Positions 37,401-45,657 of a stretch of 64,000 nucleotides of DNA are shown here, piece by piece. Position numbers and translations under genes: made by a program. Source of the DNA: Opitutaceae bacterium (lineage in GTDB: Bacteria; Verrucomicrobiota; Verrucomicrobiia; Opitutales; Opitutaceae). Each line of letters starts with the position of its first letter. Within the stretch, counting starts at the first letter, position 1. The stretch is taken from assembly GCA_002713695.1 (NCBI GenBank), contig PAUB01000022.1:45659-109658 (forward strand), given 5' to 3'. The notes under the pieces were generated by a model. It worked only from the letters and a program-made list of their open reading frames with translations. It searched no databases and was not told where the DNA came from.

Positions 37401-37582
37401 GCGAAATCGGCGTCTTTACATTTTTCCACGAGCGCGGCGAATTCGCCCAGCGCGAACGTCTCGGACGAACCGAAAGACGCGGTGATCACGAAATCCTCCG
37501 CCGCGAGGGCTGAGGACGCGGTCGCCACCAGCAGAAGGCCGGCGACGAGAAAACCTCTTCCGTCCGACGAGAAAAGACCCAT
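34406..37582 (-). CDS. Large type I virion glycoprotein
   Basis: 1058 residues from the ATG giving MGLFSSDGRGFLVAGLL; the frame runs 29 codons further up without need. It has a signal peptide (about 9-27), a long cysteine-rich ectodomain, a membrane helix (about 1005-1028) and a short basic tail ending ELIKNAPDY. The CPSTYMID and CQVGFFGLGC blocks are shared with 28309-29763. The size, topology and next-door membrane genes suggest the main envelope or entry/fusion glycoprotein. It does not obviously match herpes gB by eye. A TTTAAATA element lies about 45 bp upstream. Confidence 0.75.
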   Translation of the reverse strand: MGLFSSDGRGFLVAGLLLVATASSALAAEDFVITASFGSSETFALGEFAALVEKCKDADFADPVTSTELKAQCVHGLISTSAVCSTVGGKFMCTVNGVQIDTADVTFTCDEVTGCPSVTTDTALSSALGGISCGDAVVDPPGFTGTCFESAYCLQTNGTSYEQFGEFCPSATGEYCCGDAVARDTGYFPGGESVGASNLPSGTEDFLRRVDHVVDMNFDIKYTVEAPAQLKIEVEVPYVTSGSTVTYTEDGDEKVYDMCPSTYMIDFEAPIESRPQALAGETLRSNWLPLYHFPHSDLVGRPRSSCGNYDMTYADEASFKAGFKYADDGSNTFAYGGVPAVDASVWDPSVSVVGIPNGADTFWKIGSDVGGRVNYTSGSVDNGFFDLVKTHYMCKDYNTNNKLVTKVAEPEPSYINGVAYPVETYEWTLSVCQVGFFGLGCADANRQQMYAKTCAKVPASFSVSPQQVSHVAVSPVSETIVSKTFLQSVKSVTSDDCAVGSERIVLTLNLVLISADYAISDDAGHDIISPSGILEDVGGASGSADEEEDLVITEKNFASTDAFLADPSNANIASGVYRLNVMDLNSVATNVRYRKIVVVTKCYDTGYDAVEGTRATPAVFSEAVANGADNVLVDVEVIVKKTVGSQTDDVKNTLNLRVLATKESLVLQSEDKLTQKDVTAYQKLYGSYEIAKMDVGIDLLNALPVNAEMSGGDQICSKHQIQEYDAQVSNLIPNAVGACMLTASGAAAVDGAGTLVMGRTIKYKAGNMVEPADYTFGCFQDWIDVSGVSPTDGVYVIPNQLTRIADTHDSIFWFVQKEELSTASLPRIGETLDSRFGTGLFYYNSTSGGYVVTKSDQMQLDKSTKQLTLTDPAQNAPGCVNTGGNMRSACNLVCFDLVDGLLTDPLGSSPRQVLVHHVSVATVATEDQSTGPKKFGAKHRRMLLESASVTQRSGAAGDSTTDTATTGISVLPGPLSENVTVDVNASTTTLGYVTRDFDGPTAARVGAFVVGPLAAVVILVVVMVCLGKRQDARRKYYGNQKVGKDGLTEELIKNAPDY

Positions 37583-37786
37583 GACGGACGCTCTGTTATG
37601 TGAGACCGTCGAACGTTTTCGCGCCGGGTTTAAATACTCGCGCGCGAGAGATGACCCTCTCGGACTCACCGATCCGTTCGACTGTTCGTCCCCTCGTGCG
37701 GTCGCTCGGTCGTGCGGTCGCGGCGTTTATTATTCGTCGTTTTGTTTTTTTTTTAAATACGATCGTCGCCATCTCTCTCGACGCGC

Positions 37787-38488
37787 CTAAGATACCGTCT
37801 TCTTTTTCATCTCCGTCGTCGTCGTCGCCGCCTCCTCCTCCGCGACGACCCCGTCTCGAAACACGGTGACGACGCTGGCGACGCCTCGGGTCGCGTAGTC
37901 GAAGGTCGACAACGCCCTGTCTATCTGTCTCCTGATCACGCTCTGGGTCTCGGGTTCGCGCGCCTGTTCGAAAAGCGAGGTCACGACCGAAAAATTGAGG
38001 TTAGAGACGCTTCCCATGACCAACGACCCGTTCCCGAGCACGGAGTTCCAGTCGGCGTGTCCGACCCCGATTAACGCCGCCGTCGCCGCCTCGGCGAACG
38101 AGACGTTACTCGGCGCACCCGTCGCGTTCACCACGGCTTTCGCCGTCACCTCCGACACGGGGACCATGTTGTCCGATATGCTTCGAACGTTGCTCACGAT
38201 GTTCTGCGCGTTGGTCGACATCTCGCCCACCTTCGCCGGCGTCAGGTCCGCTGCGTCCATGTACACCTTCAACTTTCCATGACCTTCGACCATCGCCATC
38301 ATCACGCCTATCGACGCGACGGCCGTGAACGCGAAGTTAAGGAGGGTCAGCCACATCATGAATCCCAATCGCCATTGTATCGTGGCGGCGATGTCGTTCG
38401 TGTTCTTCGTCGTCGGTCCGAACCATGATCCGACGTTCCACGTGGATTTATTCTTTTTTTGGTCGTCTTGATTCGCGAAACCGTTCAT
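37787..38488 (-). CDS. Single-pass membrane protein with helical ectodomain
   Basis: 233 residues from the ATG MNGFANQDDQ; the frame is open upstream only through antisense sequence of the portal gene. One membrane helix lies at about 50-72. A mostly helical 150-residue domain with NATGAPSNVS and NGS sequons follows, then an acidic/Thr/Lys tail. Probably an envelope protein. Divergent from portal across a 105-bp gap with a TATA box. Confidence 0.65.
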   Translation of the reverse strand: MNGFANQDDQKKNKSTWNVGSWFGPTTKNTNDIAATIQWRLGFMMWLTLLNFAFTAVASIGVMMAMVEGHGKLKVYMDAADLTPAKVGEMSTNAQNIVSNVRSISDNMVPVSEVTAKAVVNATGAPSNVSFAEAATAALIGVGHADWNSVLGNGSLVMGSVSNLNFSVVTSLFEQAREPETQSVIRRQIDRALSTFDYATRGVASVVTVFRDGVVAEEEAATTTTEMKKKTVS

Positions 38489-38555
38489 CGCGCGTGTTCG
38501 CGCGAAACGCGTTCCGCGCGACTCGACCCTACCTCGCGGTGCGTTGGACGAGGTG

Positions 38556-38565
38556 TTATATATAC
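38556..38565. promoter_or_regulatory. TATA box between portal and a membrane gene
   Basis: TTATATATAC, about 30 bp before the portal ATG and about 68 bp before the divergent ATG at 38488. Confidence 0.55.
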
Positions 38566-38593
38566 GGACGACGGGCCCGCGAGGCGAAGAACC

Positions 38594-40270
38594 ATGGATC
38601 TGTTCGGCGGAGCGAAAGACACCGACGACTCCCGCGCGCGGCGCACGCCCGTGTCGGCGTCCGTGATCAGACGCCTGTGGGAGCAGAGACGCACCGATCC
38701 GACCATAGGCGCGTGTTGCGCGCACATCGTATCGCGCGTCGTCGGAGGGGGGTTCTCGTTCGTGTCTCTGAGCGGGCGCGAGCCGAGTCGCGAGTTCACG
38801 CGACACGTCGAGTCCCACTTCGTACCCTTCGCGAAGTCGGCGCTGGAGGCGATCATCGTGCAGGGGTACGTCGTCTTCGACGCGAGAAGACGAATCAGGC
38901 GAGCGCCGTACCCCGTGCCGTTCGTGTGTCCAGAACGCGCCTACGACGCGCACGTCGTGCTCGATGACGACGAGACACGTATCGAAATCGCGACCGACGA
39001 GAACAAAAGGAGGAGACGACGCGTTTTCGTCCAGGACGCGCCGACCCTCGAGGGCGAACCGACGTCGCGCGTCGCCCTCGTGTCTCGGTGCGTGTCGTAC
39101 CTGGAGGAGATCGAGAGACACGACGTTCGTGCCTTCGCGATCCGAGCGTGTCCCCCGGTCCTGACCCGCTCGCAGACCGACACGGCGTTCGACTCGCGAG
39201 ACGTTCTGGGCGCCGCCGACGCCGTTCCGGGACTTCGCGCTCAGGACGAACACGATAACATGGGCGTCAGAAACAAGATTAACGTCGCGCAGTTCAAACA
39301 GCAACAAGACCTCATACGCACGCTCAACGATAGACGCATAGACTCGTCGGCTGGTTTCTGGAATCAACACGTCGACCCCACGAACGAGACGTACCTCTCG
39401 GAGACCCTCCGCGCGCACACCGAGGGATACGTCCCCCGTTTCATCCCGTTACCCAACGACGCGAACGTCGCACCGTTCGTCCTCCCGAACGAACGTCACG
39501 ACCTCGTCTCCCTCCAGAGACACGTCAAGAAACAGGTGTGCACGGGCATGGGCGTCCCCGAGGCGCTCATAGACGGCACGAACGGTGGAGGAAGGCAGGG
39601 GGAACACGCCATGCGTCTTCTGAATGAGTTCTCGGAGGTCACGCTCGCTCCTCTGCGAGACACGATGCGTCGTCTCATGCTGGAGGTGTACGCGCTCTGT
39701 TTCGACGAGGAGGAGTCGCGGGACGTCGCGTGCACGTTCCCGGTCAAACGGGACGCGTCGAAGATCATCGAGTATCATCAGAAAGGGTACGTCACCTTCG
39801 ACGCCGTCGTGCGCGCCCTGATCCAGACAGAAAACCTCGGACCCGCCGATTTCATGGATGGGGAGGAACCCCCCCTCAGACTTTCCCCGGTCTCGAAGGA
39901 CGACGATCGTCGACGAAAGGGGAGTGGTGGCGGGGAGAGGAATCCTCCGAGATTCGAGGAGAAGAGAAAAACGACGAAGCGGACGTCGTCGCGCTCCGAA
40001 GATCACGGAGGAGGCGACCAGAACGAGATCAGAGAGGAAGGCGAAGGAGACGACGACGGTCCGACGACGAGGAAGAGAAAGGAAAAGGAGACGTCTTCGT
40101 CGTCTTCGTCGTCTTCGTCCGAGGGAGACTCCGACGGATCGAGAGAATCGAAGGGCACCGCGAGCAAAGACTCGGAGGTTTCGAGAGATGACGACGCGAA
40201 GAGTGGTGATGATAAGAAGAAAAGAAAGAGAAAGAGGCGTAAAAAGAATAAAGAGAGTAAAAAACAATAA
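38594..40270 (+). CDS. Portal protein (HK97/herpes-type)
   Basis: 558 residues. The ATG lies about 30 bp after a TATA box. Residues about 20-130 (SVIRRLWEQRRTDPTIGACC, then FSFVSLSG, then ALEAIIVQGYVVFDA) resemble the wing start of phage-type portals. The stem/crown equivalent has LQRHVKKQVCTGMGVPEALIDG (about 300-325) followed by long helices. The last 130 residues are a disordered, highly charged tail ending in a KRKRRKKNKESKK cluster, perhaps binding DNA. Portals form the dodecameric vertex for DNA packaging with terminase. Confidence 0.65.
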   Translation: MDLFGGAKDTDDSRARRTPVSASVIRRLWEQRRTDPTIGACCAHIVSRVVGGGFSFVSLSGREPSREFTRHVESHFVPFAKSALEAIIVQGYVVFDARRRIRRAPYPVPFVCPERAYDAHVVLDDDETRIEIATDENKRRRRRVFVQDAPTLEGEPTSRVALVSRCVSYLEEIERHDVRAFAIRACPPVLTRSQTDTAFDSRDVLGAADAVPGLRAQDEHDNMGVRNKINVAQFKQQQDLIRTLNDRRIDSSAGFWNQHVDPTNETYLSETLRAHTEGYVPRFIPLPNDANVAPFVLPNERHDLVSLQRHVKKQVCTGMGVPEALIDGTNGGGRQGEHAMRLLNEFSEVTLAPLRDTMRRLMLEVYALCFDEEESRDVACTFPVKRDASKIIEYHQKGYVTFDAVVRALIQTENLGPADFMDGEEPPLRLSPVSKDDDRRRKGSGGGERNPPRFEEKRKTTKRTSSRSEDHGGGDQNEIREEGEGDDDGPTTRKRKEKETSSSSSSSSSEGDSDGSRESKGTASKDSEVSRDDDAKSGDDKKKRKRKRRKKNKESKKQ

Positions 40271-40339
40271 ATATCATCGGGGCGTTTCCGTGGGCGTACA
40301 TTTTTCCAGAGCGCTGACGGGAAGAAAAAATAAAAAAAA

Positions 40340-41170
40340 ATGACGGAATGGATCGAAGACGCGCGACGACTCGTCGACGATATTCTCGAAGCGGTCTTGA
40401 CGTTCATGTCGACGACGAAGTTGGAACTCAAGGTGGAACCGTTCGATCCGCGCGATCCGGGAGAACGCGTCGACCGTCGCGACCCGTACGGCGCGTGGAG
40501 ACGCGTTCTCGCGAAGAGTCTTCCCGTCGAGAACGTTCAGAGGTACGTCGACGATAACGGACTGACGCACGCGACGCGCGTGGTGACTCGCACTCGACCC
40601 TCGACGCGTCTCACGGACACGAATCGAAGGTTCGTCATGGCGGACGCGTGCGTGCTGGTGACGCAGATCGTCGCGCGCGCGCTCACGAAGCGCGGCGTGC
40701 CGGGTGTGTCGGTCGGAGAGTGTCTCTTTCGCGTCAACGACTCCGTGGACGTGCCCGCGCTCTTCGCCCCCAAGCCGAACCCGGGGTACCGTCTGCTCCA
40801 CGTCGTCAGGGATCGGACGAACGAGGGGCTCGGGACGGTCCTGGCGCACAGCGTCCTTCGTGTCGACGGTTTAGTCGTCGACTTTCTCGCTCCCGCGCTG
40901 GGGAACGGGCGAACGTTCGCTCCGTTCGTATGGCCCGACGACGCGAAGGAGAGGGAGCACCCGGAGCGCACCGGCACGTACGCCAACTGGAGAAAGGTCG
41001 CCTCCGAGAACCAGAACTACATGCTCGGCGAAAGTCTCGAGAGTTTATTCGAAGAGTTGATGTTCGGGGAGTTGTTTCCCGTGTACGATCATCAGGAGAA
41101 GGTGTTATTAGAGAACGTGAGTCGCGCTATCGATAGGTTCGTGTTCGTCTCCGCGGCGAAGACTACGTAG
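40340..41170 (+). CDS. Hypothetical protein downstream of portal
   Basis: 276 residues on the portal strand, 69 bp after its stop, with an A-run directly before the ATG. Alpha/beta composition. VLRVDGLVVDFLAPAL (about 176-191) looks like a buried strand pair, and the C-terminus is helical. No family recognised. Position next to portal makes a packaging or capsid-accessory role conceivable, nothing more. Confidence 0.65.
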   Translation: MTEWIEDARRLVDDILEAVLTFMSTTKLELKVEPFDPRDPGERVDRRDPYGAWRRVLAKSLPVENVQRYVDDNGLTHATRVVTRTRPSTRLTDTNRRFVMADACVLVTQIVARALTKRGVPGVSVGECLFRVNDSVDVPALFAPKPNPGYRLLHVVRDRTNEGLGTVLAHSVLRVDGLVVDFLAPALGNGRTFAPFVWPDDAKEREHPERTGTYANWRKVASENQNYMLGESLESLFEELMFGELFPVYDHQEKVLLENVSRAIDRFVFVSAAKTT

Positions 41171-41194
41171 TCGACGTTTCGGTAAATAATATGA

Positions 41195-41524
41195 TCACTT
41201 TCTCTTCAACACGCGCACGGTTCCGTTGAAACGTCTGGAATTCTCGTACTCCTTGGAGGAGGTTTTCTTGACGCCGTGTACGAAGTCCTTCTGTACGGCT
41301 CCCGCCATGACGACGAGACTCCCGTCGGGGAGGGGGACGTCGTGGAGGAGCGCGCCGACGTTGCTCTTCGCGGCGGGGTCCTTGGCGTAGATCTGAAACT
41401 CGCGAGGCACGTGATCTCGGTCTCGGTGCCGTTCGAGTCCTGAGCGGTAGAGCGTGAACCCGAAGATGGGCGCGTCGGGTTCGAACAGGTCGCGACGATA
41501 GCGAGTAAAATATCTAAAGTTACC
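41195..41524 (-). pseudogene. AlkB-like 2OG-Fe(II) oxygenase, catalytic C-terminal half only
   Basis: The frame is open from a stop at 41525-41527 and has no ATG. It reads APIFGFTLYRSGLERHRDRD, with HxD iron ligands, then LPDGSLVVMAGAVQ, VHGVKK (second iron histidine) and RRFNGTVRVLK (2-oxoglutarate arginine, RxNxTxR-type). All catalytic residues remain but the N-terminal substrate region is missing. A TTTAG at 41514-41518 could be a 3' splice site. The adjoining lower-GC gene suggests replacement of the 5' half by an insertion. Confidence 0.55.
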
Positions 41525-41556
41525 TCAAACCGATCGACTATTGATACAGTCGCGAG

Positions 41557-41564
41557 TATATATT
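41557..41564 (+). promoter_or_regulatory. TATA box of the lower-GC gene
   Basis: TATATATT, about 45 bp before the ATG at 41606. Confidence 0.5.
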
Positions 41565-41605
41565 AATTTTATTTAAAAACAGTCACTCGTTTGCCATCGT
41601 TCGCC

Positions 41606-43093
41606 ATGTCCTTCGAATGTGCCGTCCGCGAGTCGGTAAGTGAAACATCCGAGGAATGTAAGAGAAGAGTCGAAAACAAAGGATGGCTGAGCGTCGCTTT
41701 GTTTTGTATTAAAGAAAGCGCGGAGCTAGCGAACGCCGGATTGTGTTTTCGAGATGGAATAGCACAAACGTTACTGGAAAAATTCGTGCTCTGCGATGTT
41801 CCTCTCACCGAGGATCACATGCAGACATTTCCTCTGGATAGCGCTGACAGCGTTCAAGGGGCATACGTCGCTAATTACAAAATATTATTTAAAGTTTTTA
41901 AGGAGCATTGGAAAACTGAAATTCGTGACGGTAAAACGATCATGAATCTTTTTGAAACGCTGGCGAGTCGAACCAAGACTTTACGCGTCGGGGAAGTTTT
42001 GCTACACCAGATGGGGTTTGCGCACTGGACCTCTGAATACGAAACTTTCGACTCAAAATGGGAAGGAGAGCATTCCATGTGGTGCACGCCCTTGTACGAT
42101 TGCGAGGACCTCGTAAAATTCGTAAAAACCGACGAGGCAGCCGTCGTACATCCCAGGGGTACTACGCATAAAATTTTTGTCACCAACTACATCGCTGGAA
42201 TGCTAAACCTCGACGCGTATGAACTCGATGGGGCCGAAGGGGGCGATGACGACGAGGAAGATTTGGTGAACGATGGCCGGTCCGGTTTTTTTAACTTCAC
42301 AGAGACTCTTAAGGCGTTGTGTGAGTTAGGCGATGAAACACGAAATGATGCACGCTGGTTTACAAAAAAAAACTGCAAAGACTTGTATCAAAGTATGACG
42401 AAGAGTGAAGGTTTCGGTCGCGACCGTTTTTTACCACCGTTCATTCAGCGGGCCTTCTCGGGTTGGATTCTGAAATATGACAGAAATTTGGAGCGTGCCG
42501 TCGGGTTGACACCGTATGCTAGAAAGCGATGTTTAGCTTTGCCTATTTCTGACCCTTTTCGTTCGGCACCCATGGATGCTATCATAAGACAGGCGATACG
42601 CATACACCTCATCGAAGTCTGTCTTTCCGCCATGGCCTTGAACAACCCGGCACCAGGCTACCTCGTGGTTCTGTCGCCAAAAGTGACAGATTTTTTTCGA
42701 ATTCTCGTTACTTGGCCAGTATCGGGATACGAGCGAAAAAAAAGCATGATGTTCGCGATATTTCCTCCCGACGCGATTCTTTCCAGTCTCGATGTAAAAT
42801 TCTCGCGCGATGATTTTCTGAAAGGGATGTGTAAATTACTCGACGCGCCGCCTGAAAGTCGTATTGTACAAGCCATCGAAAAAAAGTTTACGGTAAGTGA
42901 GTGATAGTCTCGCGACAAGTAAAAGGACAGAACTGCGTGGGACGGTAACGACGCAGTCGTGCGAGCACTGTTTGATATTAGCGGCCGCATTATTGATAGT
43001 GTTAAGTCCTATCTCGATTATTTCCTCTTGGGATTTGGCTCCCCTAAAAACTCCACTACTTATTGGGGGAAATGCGACAGACTTGATATCTGA
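41606..43093 (+). CDS. Hypothetical protein in a lower-GC island, possible 3' exon
   Basis: The main frame 41606-42904 gives 432 residues ending KKFTVSE. The stop lies inside a textbook 5' splice site (ACG-GTAAGTGAG at 42893). Removing 33 nt to AAAG at 42925 would continue in frame with DRTAWDGNDAVVRALFDISG to a stop at 43093 (484 residues). Codon use and AT content differ sharply from neighbours (many A/T third positions), pointing to recent transfer. The leader MSFECAV fits the MS[FYWV]E series. Alpha-helical, with an acidic DDDEED loop near 215. No family recognised. Confidence 0.65.
42893..42925 (+). other. Candidate 33-nt mini-intron
   Basis: GTAAGTGAGT at the 5' end and GTAAAAG at the 3' end, phase 0, with in-frame stops. 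It is very short for a spliceosomal intron. The alternative is that the gene simply stops at 42904. Confidence 0.3.
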
Positions 43094-43309
43094 GGTGTTG
43101 CGACGTTATCGCGCGCGAAGTCGAAGCTCAGTGTCGTGCGTATAAATCCCCGCGACGATCATATGGAGTTCGATGCAAAAACTCATTGGAGGTCGAAATC
43201 GCGGGCTTTTTTATCGTCGTGGGGTTTGATGAAAAAAAAGTATTTCTTCTGCTCGCGCGGTCGTCGTGAGTCACTTTTTTCGAGAGCTCTTTTTTTTTAA
43301 CAAAATAAA

Positions 43310-43660
43310 ATGATCATCTTCGGCGCTCGTATGTTTCGCGATAAAAACGAAAAAATCCCACGAACCGAGTGGACGTACGTCGCGATGACTCCCGAGATGT
43401 TTCTGAAAGACCCGATGGCGAGAGCCCTGTGCGAGATGGTCTTCATGCGGTTCGACGAATCCGCTCACGAGGCGTCGTGGTCGCTAGCGTCGGCGACCTC
43501 TTGGGGACTCGAGAACGCGCGAGACGAGGTGGTCGTCGTCGCGTTCGACGGAGGCGCGATCGACGTCGAGAGACGCGTCCGCGCGACGTTCGTGTTCGAG
43601 ACGCCCGAGGCGAACGACCGAAGGATAGTCATGAGAGTCGCGTGTTTAGATGTCGTATAG
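43310..43660 (+). CDS. Hypothetical small protein
   Basis: 116 residues behind a T-run and A-rich leader. Mixed alpha/beta, with no motif recognised and a hydrophobic end VMRVACLDVV. Same strand as the FHA gene 82 bp downstream. Confidence 0.6.
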   Translation: MIIFGARMFRDKNEKIPRTEWTYVAMTPEMFLKDPMARALCEMVFMRFDESAHEASWSLASATSWGLENARDEVVVVAFDGGAIDVERRVRATFVFETPEANDRRIVMRVACLDVV

Positions 43661-43742
43661 TTTTGTTGATAAAAAATCGACGTCTGTCTGTATGTCTTCA
43701 TAATTTTCTCGCGCGTGTCGTTTATTTTCATTTAAAAAAAAA

Positions 43743-44860
43743 ATGTCCGAAGTCACGGTTCCTCCTCGTCGCGACGGTGGCATCACGAGAACGCGCGATC
43801 CGCCGCTATTCGCAGAACTCAGACGCGTGACGACGTGGGCTCCGTCGACCGACACGTTACCGTCGACCATCCCGTTGCAGGCGACGGACGAGGCGCGCGT
43901 CGTGACCATCGGTCGCGAAGGGAGCGACGTGATCCTCGACGCCCGCGAAAGCATCGAGCGCATTTTATCGCGGAAGCACGCCGAGATCGCGTTCGACCCA
44001 GAGACTGGCGCGCACACCGTGAACGATCTGGACACGCTCAACGGAACGTATCACAACGGTAACCTTCTTTCGCGGGGACCTCTCGTTCTGCAACACGGGG
44101 ACATCATCGGCTTCGGTGGGCCGGCAAACGTGAGTTCGCGATTCCCCACCCCGTCGCGCTCTGAATCCATCCACCACACTCGCCCTCGCCGGCCGAAAAC
44201 CCTCGTCCGATGCGAAATCACGAGTTCCGCGTCCCGAGTCTTCTCGATTCTCACCGAGTCGCCCGTCCCCCCGATCGTTTCCAACAGGTCGTGCCGCCAG
44301 ACAACACCACACTCAAGAACCCTTTTCGTTACCAGTACTGGCGAACTCGTCCGTTCGCCGAATGGAAGATCCTGGAGGCGGAGACGCGAAGTTCTCCGAG
44401 CAAGCGGGCGAAGATCGCCTCGAGTGTCTCGGGAGACGCGGAGGCGCGCCGCGTGCACGTTCACGATGACGACGACGACGTCATCGAGCAGGCCGCGGTC
44501 CGAGCTGCGAATGCCAGGCAGACCGTCGTCGCTCAGACGCGGATCGACGCCGCGAGGGGTTCGACGAGGCGCTCGCGCGCCGCTTCGTCGTCTAGGCCTC
44601 GCGTTCGAGCCGTGAGTCGCGGCGTGAAGACGAGCACCGCGTGTCACAGATGCGGCGTCGTCATTCCTCCTCTGTTCCTTCGGATCGAACGAACCACGTC
44701 AACCTCTGGAGTTTCGACGGTCGAGTATTTTCACGCGAACACAACGTGCCTTCGCTCCCTTCGTCGCGAGATCGCCGACACCATCCTCTCGCGCGAACTT
44801 ACCGAACAGGAGAAGAGAGTGACGTCGGGTGTGATCGTCCGACTGAGTTCTCCAGCGTAG
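43743..44860 (+). CDS. FHA-domain protein, two exons
   Basis: Exons 43743-44129 and 44288-44860, phase 0, 319 residues. The FHA domain spans about 50-140: VVTIGREGSDVIL, SRKHAEI, NDLDTLNGTYHNG and HGDIIGFGGPAN, then exon 2 VVPPDNTTLKNPFRYQYW. This conserves the phospho-threonine-binding Arg, Ser and His-Asn-Gly set. A charged linker with a DDDDD tract follows. The C-terminal CHRCGVVIPP through YFHANTTCL may bind zinc. It likely reads phosphorylation made by host or viral kinases. The ATG touches an A-run. Confidence 0.8.
44130..44287 (+). other. Intron of the FHA gene (158 bp)
   Basis: GTGAGT at the 5' end and GATCGTTTCCAACAG at the 3' end, both strong matches to spliceosomal consensus. Phase 0. 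Removal restores the FHA domain across the join. Confidence 0.8.
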
Positions 44861-44867
44861 TGGGAGG

Positions 44868-44877
44868 ATATATAAAT
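44868..44877 (+). promoter_or_regulatory. TATA box of the SET gene
   Basis: TATATAAATA, 37 bp before the ATG at 44914. Confidence 0.55.
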
Positions 44878-44913
44878 AAAAAGTTTTGATTCGACGATCG
44901 GCGATGAGGAGCG

Positions 44914-45567
44914 ATGAAAACTCGTCCGTCGACCACCGGAGACACGCAGCGAGCGGTGGAGGCGGATACAAAGCGACGAGAACAAGCGGCAGACAAAATT
45001 AAGTGGGACCCGGGGTGTTTTCACGACGAGAAAAACTGGCGATTAGTCGCAGACAAGGTGAGTTTCTACTGTAACGACGCTTGGAGACCGTGGACAGAAA
45101 TAAAAATATCCGGCATCAAGAACGCGGGTAAAGGTCTCTTCGCCGCCAGAAAGTTTAAACCGACAAACATCGTAGGACTTTATAGTGGGATCGACGTGAC
45201 GAATATCGTTGATTCGTATAACGTCGAGGACACCTCTTATCAGATGACTCTCGGTAATAAGATCGTCGACGCGCATCCAGCTTTGTGCGGTGATGCGTTC
45301 AAACACAAGGGATGGGTGCACATGATGAACGACGCGCGAGCGTCTTCGAGATATAACGTTTACGTCACTGAGTGTGGATTCATAAGAGCGAGTCGTGATA
45401 TCGAAACGGGCGACGAGCTGTTCCTTAATTACGGAATGGAGTATTGGCTGTGGGAGCCCGTAAATTTGCTAGAAAACCTTTACATATCGTTCAATGCGTC
45501 TTCTTTCACCACCATGAAGACCGATTACCCGACCGAACGACTGTGCGAGAACGGCGAGGTCGAGTGA
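44914..45567 (+). CDS. SET-domain lysine methyltransferase
   Basis: 217 residues. NAGKGLFAARKF (about 70-81) is the SET start. HMMNDARASSRYNVYV (about 135-150) stands for the NHS-type cofactor-binding motif, with ND replacing NH. ELFLNYGMEYW (about 168-178) is the final tyrosine motif. An N-terminal basic helix precedes the domain. Viral SET proteins methylate histones or viral proteins to alter transcription, consistent with a nuclear phase. The post-SET zinc site is absent. Confidence 0.75.
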   Translation: MKTRPSTTGDTQRAVEADTKRREQAADKIKWDPGCFHDEKNWRLVADKVSFYCNDAWRPWTEIKISGIKNAGKGLFAARKFKPTNIVGLYSGIDVTNIVDSYNVEDTSYQMTLGNKIVDAHPALCGDAFKHKGWVHMMNDARASSRYNVYVTECGFIRASRDIETGDELFLNYGMEYWLWEPVNLLENLYISFNASSFTTMKTDYPTERLCENGEVE

Positions 45568-45657
45568 ACACGCGAGACCCGCGTGAAGAATGCATCGTCG
45601 CTTATTTAATACATCCTCTTCCGAATCCAACACGGCGATTTCGAGTCGCGCGAGAAC

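Noticed and set aside
34766..37513. 915-codon plus-strand ORF
   Set aside because: Antisense to the large glycoprotein, which has a signal peptide, cysteines and membrane anchor; the plus frame has none.
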